A stretch of 57,131 bases of DNA from DASYRM01 sp036004405. Lineage in GTDB: Bacteria; Acidobacteriota; Vicinamibacteria; Vicinamibacterales; UBA2999. The notes beneath the pieces are model-generated. The model was not told the origin of the DNA. It saw nothing but the letters and a program-made list of their open reading frames with translations, and did not search any database. Position 1 is the stretch's first letter; each line of letters begins with the position of its first letter. The stretch is taken from positions 1-57,131 of the forward strand of contig DASYRM010000139.1 of NCBI GenBank assembly GCA_036004405.1. The letters run 5' to 3'. The position numbers and the translations under genes were made by a program. Positions 49,675-57,131 of the stretch are shown here, in pieces.

Positions 49675-50615
49675 GGCGCGCCCGCCTGCTGGCGCACCAC
49701 GTAGCCCGGCTGGCCGCTGGTGCGCTGGAACATGCGTCCCAGGTATTCGCCGATGATGCCGATGGCAAAGAGCTGCGCGCCGGCGTAGATCGAGATGATG
49801 GAGGTCAGAAACGTGAATCCCTGGACCACCGCGCCAAACATCCAGTAGCGCAGCAGGACGAAGAGCAGGGTGGCGATGCCGACGAGGGTGAACGAGAACC
49901 CGATCCCGGTCGCGATCTGCAGCGGCAGCGTGCTGAACCCGGTGGCCATGTTCCAGGTGTGCACGAACAGCCGGTAGTAGGAGTAGCCGGAGCGGCCCGC
50001 TCTCCGCGGCTCGTGCACCACCGGCACCGCCGCGAACCGAGAGGCGCCCCACGTCAGCATCACGTCGATGTTGGTAATCGGCGCGCGGTAGTCGGCAAAC
50101 GCCTCGCGCACCGGGGTGCGAAACGCACGAAAGCCCCCGACGATCTCCGCGGTGCTCGCCGACATCGTCGTCCGCAGGGCCAGCTTCATCAGATGCGACG
50201 CCGTGTTCCGGACCAGGCCCCACCGCCGTTTCGTCGGCACCCCGTAGACGACGTCGCCGCCGGCGCGCAGCCGTTCGAGCATCGCCGGAATGTCCTCGGG
50301 CCGGTTCTGCAGGTCGTCGTCGAGCGTCACCACCACGTCGAAGCGCGCCGCGCGGATGCCGCACAGCAGCGCGTTGTGCTGGCCGCAGTTGCGGGCCAAA
50401 TCGATGCCGCGCAGGTGCGGGACCTGCCGCACCAGCGCCTCGATCGCGCTCCAGCTGCCGTCGCGGCTGCCGTCGTTGACGAGCAGGATCTCGTAGGCGG
50501 CCGCCGCCCCTTCCAGCACGCGCGTCAGACGCGACACCAGTTCGCCGAGTGTCGCCTCGCTGTTGTAGACGGGAACCACCACGCTGACCGTGCTCACGGC
50601 GTGGTCAGGGCTCAT
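49671..50615 (-). CDS. GT2 polyprenyl-phosphate glycosyltransferase (GtrB-like)
   Basis: A 314-residue protein with VSVVVPVYNSE, LLVNDGSRDGS (44-54), RNCGQHNA and TLDDDLQNRPED (97-108), then two C-terminal membrane segments and a short basic end. It would attach a sugar to undecaprenyl phosphate, perhaps the acetylated aminosugar made by its neighbours. First gene of the minus block ending at 47412. The ATG at 50615 fits the family start; an ATG at 50690 would run into the divergent promoter region. Confidence 0.92.
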   Translation of the reverse strand: MSPDHAVSTVSVVVPVYNSEATLGELVSRLTRVLEGAAAAYEILLVNDGSRDGSWSAIEALVRQVPHLRGIDLARNCGQHNALLCGIRAARFDVVVTLDDDLQNRPEDIPAMLERLRAGGDVVYGVPTKRRWGLVRNTASHLMKLALRTTMSASTAEIVGGFRAFRTPVREAFADYRAPITNIDVMLTWGASRFAAVPVVHEPRRAGRSGYSYYRLFVHTWNMATGFSTLPLQIATGIGFSFTLVGIATLLFVLLRYWMFGAVVQGFTFLTSIISIYAGAQLFAIGIIGEYLGRMFQRTSGQPGYVVRQQAGAP

Positions 50616-50630
50616 CGGGACGAGTATATT
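50602..50630 (+). promoter_or_regulatory. Candidate promoter for the aminotransferase gene
   Basis: TGGTCA (50602-50607, four of six) and TATATT (50625-50630, five of six) are 17 bases apart on the plus strand. The start would be near 50637, about 44 bases before the ATG at 50681. The same A/T-rich patch also serves the minus strand. Confidence 0.4.
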
Positions 50631-50634
50631 AGCA
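50623..50634 (-). promoter_or_regulatory. Candidate extended -10 for the GT2 gene
   Basis: On the minus strand TGCTAATAT (50634-50626) is an extended -10 and TATACT (50628-50623) overlaps it. Either places transcription within a few bases of the ATG at 50615, giving a very short or absent leader. No -35 element is clear. Confidence 0.35.
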
Positions 50635-50680
50635 TCGCGTCGTGGCGCTCCCCGCGCCGCGCACGCCCCACTGCTTTCGG

Positions 50681-51814
50681 ATGATTCCATTCAACCGGCC
50701 GCATCTGACGGGCCACGAGATCCGCTACATCCAGCAGGCGGCCGACCAGGGGCAGCTCGCCGGAAACGGCGCCTTCACGCGCCGCTGTCAGGAGTGGCTG
50801 CAGCATGCGATCGGCGCGCCGCACGCGCTGCTCACCCACTCGTGCACGGCGGCGCTCGAGATGTCGGCGCTGCTGCTCGATATCGCGCCGGGCGACGAAG
50901 TCATCATGCCGTCGTTCACGTTCGTGTCCACCGCCAACGCCTTCGCGCTGCGCGGCGCCACGCCGGTATTCGTGGACATCCGGCCCGACACCCTGAACCT
51001 CGACGAGCGCCTGATCGAGGCCGCGATCACGCCGCGCACGCGCGCCATCGTGCCGGTCCACTACGCGGGCGTCGGCTGCGATATGGAGGCGATCGGACAC
51101 CTGGCGCGCCAGCATGGCCTCGACGTGGTGGAGGACGCGGCGCAGGGGCTGCTCTCCACGGCCGACGGGCGGCCGCTCGGCTCCTTCGGACGGCTGGCCG
51201 CCTTGAGCTTCCACGAGACGAAGAACGTCATCTCCGGCGAGGGTGGGGCGCTCATCGTCAACGACGCCGCGCTCGCCGAGCGCGCCGAGGTCCTGTGGGA
51301 GAAGGGCACCAACCGCTCGCGGTTCTTCCGCGGCCAGGTGGACAAGTACACCTGGGTGGACCTCGGCTCGTCCTATCTCCCGGGCGAAATCACCGCCGCC
51401 TTCCTGTGGGCACAGCTCGAGCGCGCGCAGGAGATCACCGCGGAACGCCGGCGGCTCTGGCGGCGCTACCACGACGCGGCGGCCGCGCTCGAGCCGTTCG
51501 GCATCACCCGGCCCGTCATCCCGCCCGGCTGCGACCACAACGCGCACCTCTTCTACCTGCGCCTGCCACGGGCGTTGCCGCAGACCGAGGTGCTCGCCGA
51601 GATGCGCGGGCGCGGCGTGGCGGCGCTCTTCCACTACGTCCCGCTGCACTCGTCGCCGGCCGGGCAGCGCCTTGGGCGGGTGGCCGGCTCGATGGCGGTC
51701 ACCGACGCGGTGAGCAGCAGCCTGATCCGCCTGCCGCTCTGGGTGGGGCTGCGCGATCGCGACGTGGACTACGTGATCGAGCAGTTGACGGAAGTCGTGG
51801 CGGCTCGGGCGTAA
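50681..51814 (+). CDS. wecE: dTDP-4-amino-4,6-dideoxygalactose aminotransferase (WecE/RffA)
   Basis: A 377-residue PLP-dependent sugar aminotransferase. MIPFNRPHLTGHE is the typical start; HSCTAALEM and VVEDAAQGLLS form the cofactor site and SFHETKN places the PLP lysine at K181. It would transfer an amino group to dTDP-4-keto-6-deoxyglucose using glutamate. No ribosome-binding site is visible; an in-frame GTG at 50642 would add 13 residues without similarity. It converges with the methyltransferase at 51816, one base between stops. Confidence 0.95.
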   Translation: MIPFNRPHLTGHEIRYIQQAADQGQLAGNGAFTRRCQEWLQHAIGAPHALLTHSCTAALEMSALLLDIAPGDEVIMPSFTFVSTANAFALRGATPVFVDIRPDTLNLDERLIEAAITPRTRAIVPVHYAGVGCDMEAIGHLARQHGLDVVEDAAQGLLSTADGRPLGSFGRLAALSFHETKNVISGEGGALIVNDAALAERAEVLWEKGTNRSRFFRGQVDKYTWVDLGSSYLPGEITAAFLWAQLERAQEITAERRRLWRRYHDAAAALEPFGITRPVIPPGCDHNAHLFYLRLPRALPQTEVLAEMRGRGVAALFHYVPLHSSPAGQRLGRVAGSMAVTDAVSSSLIRLPLWVGLRDRDVDYVIEQLTEVVAARA

Positions 51815-51815
51815 T

Positions 51816-52673
51816 TCAGCGCGCCGGGCGGCGCGCGACGGCGAGCAGCGACCCGCCGGCCGGCATCGGCACCCCGGCGCGGATGAGGGCGCGCTCCGCC
51901 GTCATCACCCCGCGCCCGGCGGCGTTGAGGGCCGGGGGCAGGTGAAAGTCGGCCATCGACGCCTGCCGCCGCTGGCGGCGTCGCGACAGCCACATCCACG
52001 GCAGGAGCAGCGAGACGAACGAGGTCATGCGTTCGACGACGAGCCCCTGTCCTGCCAAGAGGGCGGTGAGCGACGCCCGCGAGTAGCGGCGCGAATGCCC
52101 CGCGTAGTCGTCCATCGCGCTCCACAGGAAGTCGTGCTGCGGCACCGTGAGCAGCACGGTGCCGCCCGGCCGCACCGCGCGGACGATCTGCGCCAGCGCG
52201 GTCTCGTGCTCACGGACGTGCTCGAGCACGTCGAAGGCGCCTACGGCATCGAACTCCGCCTCGAACGGCAGCTGGCGCGCGTCGGCCTGCACCAGCTCGG
52301 CGTCCGGGACCGCGGCCGCCGCGATCCGCAGCCCTTCGACCAGCGCCTCGGTGCCGGCGAGCGCGAGCCGCGGGTAGGCGCGGCGCAAGGCCGCCAGCAC
52401 CTGCCCGGTCCCCGCCCCGACTTCGAGCATCGAGCGAGCGTCCCCGGCGTAGCGGCCAACCGCCCAGACGAGCAAGGCGTTGCGCGACACGAACCAGAAG
52501 TGGTGGGGGGCGATCGCGGCGAACTCTTCGAAGTAGGTGGCGTCGTAGTGCACGTCGGCCGGCGCCTCCAGCCAGCGATGCACGGCACCTTCCCGCGGCG
52601 CCGACCACCCGCAGGCAGCACAGCTCCAGCCCGGTCCGGCAAAGCGCCTCGAGCAGGCGCCACAGATTCTCAC
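51816..52673 (-). CDS. Zinc-ribbon class I SAM methyltransferase
   Basis: A 285-residue methyltransferase. N-terminal C4-x2-C7 and C18-x2-C21 give a zinc-ribbon-like start. MLEVGAGTGQVL (82-93), ALVEGLRIA, FDAVGAFDVLEH and VRPGGTVLLTVPQH form the core; a RRRQRRQ basic patch follows. Similar proteins methylate sugars in polysaccharide loci or act on lipid-linked substrates. GTG start at 52673 overlaps the upstream stop by 4 bases. Confidence 0.9.
   Translation of the reverse strand: MRICGACSRRFAGPGWSCAACGWSAPREGAVHRWLEAPADVHYDATYFEEFAAIAPHHFWFVSRNALLVWAVGRYAGDARSMLEVGAGTGQVLAALRRAYPRLALAGTEALVEGLRIAAAAVPDAELVQADARQLPFEAEFDAVGAFDVLEHVREHETALAQIVRAVRPGGTVLLTVPQHDFLWSAMDDYAGHSRRYSRASLTALLAGQGLVVERMTSFVSLLLPWMWLSRRRQRRQASMADFHLPPALNAAGRGVMTAERALIRAGVPMPAGGSLLAVARRPAR
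51819..51836. other. GC hairpin at convergent gene ends
   Basis: GCGCGCC (51819-51825) and GGCGCGC (51830-51836) can form a 7-bp stem with a GGGC loop just after the aminotransferase stop and inside the last codons of the methyltransferase. It could slow both converging transcripts. There is no T-run on either side, so a true intrinsic terminator is not shown. Confidence 0.25.
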
Positions 52674-54415
52674 GACTGAACGATACCGGACCCGTAGCAG
52701 GGCCACCCGAGCGGTGCGTAGGTGCCGGTTGGCATCAGGTCGTTCCGCACGTAGAGGGTCGTGCCGAACCGACCGTCGAAGACGCGCGAGCCGGCCGCGT
52801 GGTAGTGCGCGTCCACGTAGGCCATCACGATCTGAAACGACTTGCGGAAGTTCTCGAACTCGCGATCCGCCTCGAACAGGATGAGCGGCACCGACTGGCG
52901 CTCCAGCCGCGACACGGTGAGCCGCTGCGCGTCGTCGGTGCGGAAGAACCCGGGCCGGAGATCCGCGTGGCCACCCGCGAAGGCGCGCCGGGCCATCGCC
53001 AGCACCTGCGGCATGTACGCCTGCACCAGCACGCGATCGGTCGGCCTGGTGCACGCGTTCACGTACATCGACAGGCCCACGAGCTCGGGCCGGTCTTCGC
53101 GCTCCACCCACGCTTCCAGCCGCCAGTCCGCACGCAGCTGACGCGCAACGCCCGAGGCGCGCTCGAAGCCCTTGCCGAACCGCTCGGTGAGGCCGGCCTT
53201 GTCGAGACGGCGGTAGAAGTCGTCGGTCATGCCCGAGGCGAGCGTGAAGACCATCGGCGCGGACATCGCCAGCGCCAGGGTCCCGAGCGCCCACGCGGGC
53301 GCGCCGGCTGGCCACCGCCAACGCGATGAGCGGAACAGCTGCGGCAATGCGACGGCGAGCCACGCCACGAGAATCGCCAGCGGCACCGACGGATCGGCGA
53401 GGCGTGCCGCCAGCGGGCTGCGCAGGAAACCGGCGTCGAGAATCAGGGCCAGCACGGCCACCATGGTCAGCTTGGCGCGCGCGCGCGGCCAGTCGGGCCG
53501 GCAGGCGTCACGCGAGCTCCACAGGAGCAGCAGCGCCAGCAGCGGCAGCGTGATCTCGGTATAGAAGGTCCAGGCCACGATGTTGTCGCGCGCCGTGGCC
53601 ACCGCCCGCGTGAGCGGCCCGCCCTCGCGTGCCTCGTCCGACACGCCATCGGGATTCTCGAACAGTCCCGGAAACACCACCGGCGCGCGGTTGCGATCCT
53701 TCTCGGCCCACGCCGACGCCTGGCGGAAGTACGACACCACGCCGCCGTTGACCTCGACGAACGCGAAGTACGGCAGCAGCAGCGCGGTGACGACCGCGCC
53801 GTAGGCCAGCGCGTGCCGCAGGCGCTGAGTCCAGCGGACGCCGTCGAGCAGCAGGATGGTGACGGCCATCGCCAACCCCACAAACACGCCGTGATCGTGG
53901 CGGAAGAGGAATCCCAAGACCGTCACCAGTGCGATCCAGAAACGCATCCACGCCGTGGGACGGTCCGCGAACCACCACAGCAGCGGAATGGCCACCACGT
54001 ACACCAGCAGCTTGGGGTAGTTGTAGAACCGCGGGTCGAGCAGCACCTGAAAGGCGGCGCCGAGCAGGCCGGCCAGTACCCAGCCCGAGGCCCTCGTGGA
54101 GAGCCAGAACGTGAGCGCCGCGCAGAGCGAGAGCACGCTCACCGAGAAGGCGACCTCGGACAGCGTGCCGCGGCCGAAGAGCAGCTGCACGGCCGCCCCG
54201 GCGTAGTAGTAGAGCGGCGCCCCGTGATCGACGAAGTCGCGAACCGGCAGATCGCCGAAGAGGATCTGCCAGCCACGCACCAGATAGAAGAAGTGATCGT
54301 CGGTCAGGCCGGCAAAGGATCCGCCGGGGTCGTTGAAGCGCAGCAGCCAGGAAAAAACGAACAGGGCCAGCGCAATCGACCACACCAGCAGCCGATACGG
54401 CCACGGAGTGCGCAT
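52670..54415 (-). CDS. GT-C-like membrane protein, set I paralog
   Basis: A 581-residue paralog of 1132-2802 and 20089-22032. LTDDHFFY (37-44) and PVRDFVDHGAPLYY (57-70) match the others, with His replacing Pro in DPG. About ten membrane segments and a soluble C-terminal part with ERQSVPLILFEADREF follow, and WPCY occurs close to the end, here with a seven-residue extension. Lies far from the other two copies, with its own short upstream gap. Likely a lipid-linked sugar transferase. Confidence 0.85.
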   Translation of the reverse strand: MRTPWPYRLLVWSIALALFVFSWLLRFNDPGGSFAGLTDDHFFYLVRGWQILFGDLPVRDFVDHGAPLYYYAGAAVQLLFGRGTLSEVAFSVSVLSLCAALTFWLSTRASGWVLAGLLGAAFQVLLDPRFYNYPKLLVYVVAIPLLWWFADRPTAWMRFWIALVTVLGFLFRHDHGVFVGLAMAVTILLLDGVRWTQRLRHALAYGAVVTALLLPYFAFVEVNGGVVSYFRQASAWAEKDRNRAPVVFPGLFENPDGVSDEAREGGPLTRAVATARDNIVAWTFYTEITLPLLALLLLWSSRDACRPDWPRARAKLTMVAVLALILDAGFLRSPLAARLADPSVPLAILVAWLAVALPQLFRSSRWRWPAGAPAWALGTLALAMSAPMVFTLASGMTDDFYRRLDKAGLTERFGKGFERASGVARQLRADWRLEAWVEREDRPELVGLSMYVNACTRPTDRVLVQAYMPQVLAMARRAFAGGHADLRPGFFRTDDAQRLTVSRLERQSVPLILFEADREFENFRKSFQIVMAYVDAHYHAAGSRVFDGRFGTTLYVRNDLMPTGTYAPLGWPCYGSGIVQS

Positions 54416-54428
54416 GCGGTCGCATCGG

Positions 54429-54437
54429 AGTGTAGCA
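54429..54437 (-). promoter_or_regulatory. Candidate extended -10 for the GT-C-like gene
   Basis: TGCTACACT on the minus strand has the TG-n extension and a TACACT -10 (four of six). Transcription would begin near 54422, some seven bases before the ATG at 54415. No -35 element is clear. Confidence 0.35.
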
Positions 54438-54466
54438 CGCGGGTTACGTCCGTCCGGCGCGAGGAT

Positions 54467-55279
54467 TCAGCGCGACCACAGCGCGTAGAGCGGCGCCGCG
54501 CGCTTCTCCGGCCGCTCGTGCCGCGTTCGCAGCGTGAAACCAGCGGCCTCGAGCTCCGCCGCGACGGCGTCCCATGCGGCGGCGTCGCTCTCGATCAGGA
54601 TGGTGCGCAGCGATGGCTCCCGCAGCACCGCGCCGGCGCCTTTCAGCACGCGCAGTTCGCCGCCGTCGACGTCGATTTTCAGGTGATGCGGCGCCGGCAG
54701 TCCGAAGTCGGCGACGGCGCGATCGAGTGTGGTGGCGCACATCGGCTGTGCGTAGGGCGCCGTGGACGGCGTGGCGGCGCCGAACGCCTCCCCCAGTTCG
54801 TGGCGGCTCTGCCCCGGTTCCAGCGAGCGATAGCTGAAGGTGAGCAGACCCGTCGCGTCGCTGAGCGGCAACGGCACCGGCACGATCGAGTGACCGCAGG
54901 CGTTCAGCTGGATGTTCTCGCACAGTCGGGCGAACGTGGCGTAGCCCGGCTCGAAGGCAACCACGGTGGCGCCGCGCGCGAGCGCGGCGATCAGCGAGAA
55001 GGCGCCGACGTTCGCGCCGATGTCGTAGAGCACCTCGCCGCGCTGGACATGCTCCTGGATCCAGCGCACCGTCCACGGTTCTTTCGCGCACGCCCGCGCC
55101 CGCCACCGCCGCTCGGTGGCCGAAGTGGCGCGAAGCCAGATGTCGTGATCGGGATAGTCGAGCCGCACCGGCGCCGCCTCGCCGCCGGCGGCGTCCCACG
55201 CGACGCGTTCGGACCGGGCGAGGAGCCGGTAGGCGACGCGTTGCCGCCATTTCCACATCCGGCCAGGCTGCCGTTGCAT
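54467..55279 (-). CDS. FkbM-family methyltransferase
   Basis: A 270-residue FkbM-type methyltransferase. LYDIGANVGAFSL (84-96) is the SAM loop, then VVAFEPGYATFARL and LKIDVDGGELRVLKGAGAVL. The ATG at 55279 is chosen; the ATG at 55258 is a second option, and the ATG at 55351 would run into the divergent NAD synthetase gene. Short leader suspected from an extended -10 at 55291-55299. It stands alone between the GT-C-like gene and nadE. Confidence 0.9.
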   Translation of the reverse strand: MQRQPGRMWKWRQRVAYRLLARSERVAWDAAGGEAAPVRLDYPDHDIWLRATSATERRWRARACAKEPWTVRWIQEHVQRGEVLYDIGANVGAFSLIAALARGATVVAFEPGYATFARLCENIQLNACGHSIVPVPLPLSDATGLLTFSYRSLEPGQSRHELGEAFGAATPSTAPYAQPMCATTLDRAVADFGLPAPHHLKIDVDGGELRVLKGAGAVLREPSLRTILIESDAAAWDAVAAELEAAGFTLRTRHERPEKRAAPLYALWSR

Positions 55280-55290
55280 GCGCGCCGTGC

Positions 55291-55299
55291 ATTCTAACA
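55291..55299 (-). promoter_or_regulatory. Candidate extended -10 for the FkbM gene
   Basis: TGTTAGAAT on the minus strand joins a TG-n extension to TAGAAT (five of six). The transcript would start near 55284, about five bases before the ATG at 55279. It sits in the 43-base gap shared with nadE. Confidence 0.4.
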
Positions 55300-55311
55300 A
55301 TCCAGGGTGAA

Positions 55312-55315
55312 AAGG
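55312..55315 (+). promoter_or_regulatory. Ribosome-binding site of nadE
   Basis: AAGG lies 7 bases before the ATG at 55323 and supports that start over the in-frame GTG at 55338. It is one of the few recognisable Shine-Dalgarno sites in the window. Confidence 0.55.
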
Positions 55316-55322
55316 CCTTCCG

Positions 55323-56987
55323 ATGTACGATCGTGCGGTGAGCCTGACCATCGCGCTCGCGCAGCTGAATCCGATCGTCGGCCAGGTGACGGGGAACCTC
55401 GCGCTCGTGCGCGAGGCGCGGGAGACGGCGGCCGCGCAGGGTGCGGATCTCGTGCTGTTTTCGGAGCTCTTTCTCGTGGGCTACCCGCCCGAGGACCTGG
55501 TGCTGCGGCCGGCGCTCGTGACCGCTGCCGCCGACGCCCTGCGCGAGCTCGAACGCGAAAGCGCGGCCGGCGGGCCGGCGCTTGCCGTGACGCTGCCGTG
55601 GGCCGAGCACGGCCGCGTGTTCAATGCGGTGGCGCTCGTGGCCGACGGCCGCTCCGATCTCCGCTTCAAGCACGAGCTCCCCAACTACGGCGTGTTCGAC
55701 GAGAAGCGCGTGTTCACCCCGGGGCCGCTGCCCGCGCCGGTGGACTTTCGCGGCGTGCGCCTGGGGCTGCCGATCTGCGAGGACGTGTGGTTTGCCGGCA
55801 CCGCGCAGCACCTGGCCGGCCAGGGTGCCGAGCTGCTGCTCGTGCCCAACGGCTCGCCGTACGAAGTGGACAAATCGCAGCAGCGGCTGCATCTGGTCCG
55901 CGAGCGCGTCGTGGAGACGGGCCTCGCGCTCGCCTACGTCAACCAGATCGGCGGGCAGGACGAGCTCGTGTTCGACGGCGGCTCGTTCGTCGTCAACGCG
56001 ACCGGCGCGCTGGCGTGCGCCATGCCGTCGTGGGTCGAGGCGGTGCACCTTACACGGTGGCGGCGCGACGGCCACCGCTACTGTTGCGAGGGGGCCGCGG
56101 AGTGGATCGACGAATCGCGGCTGCAGGCGGTCTACCACGCCATGGTGCTGGGTCTGCGCGACTACGTGCGGAAGAACCGCTTTCCCGGCGTGGTGCTGGG
56201 GCTCTCGGGCGGCATCGACTCGGCCCTCACCGCGGCGGTGGCGGTGGATGCGCTGGGCGCCGCGCGCGTCAAGGGCGTGCGGCTGCCGTCGCGTTTCACG
56301 TCGGCGCCGAGTCTCGACGACGCCGACGAGTCGGCGCGGCTCCTCGGCATGGCGATCGAGACGCTGGCCATCGAGGACACCGTCGCGGCGGCGGAGCACA
56401 CGCTGGCACCGAGCTTCGCCGGCCGCCCGCGCGACATCGCCGAGGAGAATCTGCAGGCGCGCGTGCGCGGCCTGCTCCTGATGGCGCTGTCGAACAAGTT
56501 CGGCGACATGGTGGTGACCACCGGCAACAAGTCGGAGATGTCGGTGGGCTACGCCACCCTCTACGGCGACATGTGCGGCGGCTACTCGGTCCTGAAGGAC
56601 ATCTACAAGACCGAGGTGTTCGCGCTCGCGCGGTGGCGCAACGAGCAGCGCCCGGCCGGCGCGCTCGGGCCCGCAGGGCGCGTGGTCCCCGAGTCGTCGA
56701 TCACCAAGGCCCCCACCGCGGAGCTGCGGCCCAATCAGACCGACCAGGACTCGCTGCCGCCCTACGAGGTGCTCGACGCGATTCTCCAGAGCCTGGTGGA
56801 AGAGGAGCGGAGCGTCCAGGAGATCGTCGATCGTGGCTTCCCGCGCGACGTCGTCGTGCGCGTGCAGCACCAGCTCTACGCGGCCGAATACAAGCGCCGC
56901 CAGGCGCCGCCCGGCGTCAAGATCACGCGCAAGGGGTTCGGGCGCGACCGCCGTTATCCGATCACCAACGCCTTCCGGGAATCCTGA
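55323..56987 (+). CDS. nadE: Glutamine-dependent NAD+ synthetase
   Basis: A 554-residue two-domain enzyme. The N-terminal nitrilase-type glutaminase has the triad E48 (SELFLVGYPPEDL), K116 (FKHELPNYGVFDE) and C152 (ICEDVW). The C-terminal synthetase has the ATP loop SGGIDS (295-300) and TTGNKSEMSVGYATLYGDM. It converts deamido-NAD to NAD using glutamine-derived ammonia. Domain order and length are normal. A housekeeping gene marking the right edge of the polysaccharide locus; the 144 bases after its stop hold nothing I can support. Confidence 0.97.
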   Translation: MYDRAVSLTIALAQLNPIVGQVTGNLALVREARETAAAQGADLVLFSELFLVGYPPEDLVLRPALVTAAADALRELERESAAGGPALAVTLPWAEHGRVFNAVALVADGRSDLRFKHELPNYGVFDEKRVFTPGPLPAPVDFRGVRLGLPICEDVWFAGTAQHLAGQGAELLLVPNGSPYEVDKSQQRLHLVRERVVETGLALAYVNQIGGQDELVFDGGSFVVNATGALACAMPSWVEAVHLTRWRRDGHRYCCEGAAEWIDESRLQAVYHAMVLGLRDYVRKNRFPGVVLGLSGGIDSALTAAVAVDALGAARVKGVRLPSRFTSAPSLDDADESARLLGMAIETLAIEDTVAAAEHTLAPSFAGRPRDIAEENLQARVRGLLLMALSNKFGDMVVTTGNKSEMSVGYATLYGDMCGGYSVLKDIYKTEVFALARWRNEQRPAGALGPAGRVVPESSITKAPTAELRPNQTDQDSLPPYEVLDAILQSLVEEERSVQEIVDRGFPRDVVVRVQHQLYAAEYKRRQAPPGVKITRKGFGRDRRYPITNAFRES

Positions 56988-57131
56988 ACCACCCTAGAGA
57001 GCGCCACGGCGCGAGTGGGAGGCATGTGGGTCTCCGCGAGCCGCTTCTCGACGACGCCGAAGACCGCTGCGAATGCGCTCGGTCCGCTGGCCGCGATAGG
57101 GGTAGGGACACGCGATTGGTTTCGCGCGCCC

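Noticed and set aside
54444..56870. 808-residue open frame on the minus strand
   Set aside because: Lies across nadE and an FkbM gene, both with full motif sets in other frames.
56954..57131. Open frame of 58 codons on the minus strand running off the right edge
   Set aside because: It reads in a protein-like way and would overlap the end of nadE by about 34 bases, but 58 stop-free codons are expected by chance at this GC content and no motif is seen.
1..57131. Insertion sequences, CRISPR arrays, tRNA genes
   Set aside because: No transposase motifs, terminal inverted repeats, spaced direct repeats or cloverleaf patterns were noticed; almost no room remains between genes.

Overview
This is a high-GC bacterial chromosome segment, almost entirely coding, that reads as one very large cell-surface polysaccharide locus. 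I see 45 protein genes, nearly all on the minus strand and overlapping by 1 or 4 bases. I see no tRNA, rRNA, CRISPR array or insertion sequence. The organism cannot be named from sequence alone. GC richness, an ABC-type polysaccharide exporter, an EPS-type MarR regulator and many FkbM-like methyltransferases suggest a Gram-negative soil or freshwater bacterium, perhaps Acidobacteriota; this is inference.

Left block (1-33552, minus): membrane proteins of GT-C type, three GT2 glycosyltransferases, a methyltransferase/GT2 fusion, a CE4 deacetylase next to a formyltransferase, a NeuA/NeuC-like pair for an acidic sugar, and eight members of one GT-B-like family. The family continues in a lone plus-strand copy (33573-35117) and a tenth copy at 38310-39779. 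Two membrane protein families are duplicated in this block, and a small membrane-anchored helical module occurs once free-standing and once fused to a glycosyltransferase-like protein.

Middle block (35134-47209, minus): a 2-oxoglutarate oxygenase-like protein, methyltransferases, an AlgX-like SGNH protein, a Wzm/Wzt-type ABC exporter with a C-terminal cargo-type domain, a member of an unnamed family marked by a YWIPFL motif, and at its head a MarR-like regulator fused to a Rossmann-type domain. The regulator is preceded by a near-consensus sigma70 promoter and two 15-bp palindromes (GTTCA-N5-TGAAC) spaced 20 bp apart, the clearest control region in the window.

Right block (47412-57131): FkbM methyltransferase, SmpB, a WecD-like acetyltransferase and a GT2 on the minus strand; a divergent WecE-like aminotransferase; a methyltransferase and GT-C-like protein; another FkbM protein; and glutamine-dependent NAD synthetase on the plus strand. 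WecE plus WecD chemistry would give an acetylated 4-amino-4,6-dideoxyhexose.

Working model (inference): nucleotide sugars are made by NeuA/C, WecE/D and the formyltransferase; chains are assembled by GT2 enzymes and the ten-member GT-B-like family; they are decorated by methyl-, formyl- and possibly acetyl-transfer; and they are exported by the Wzm/Wzt transporter, with further transfers on the outer face of the membrane by GT-C proteins using polyprenyl-linked sugars from the GtrB/DPG-type enzymes.
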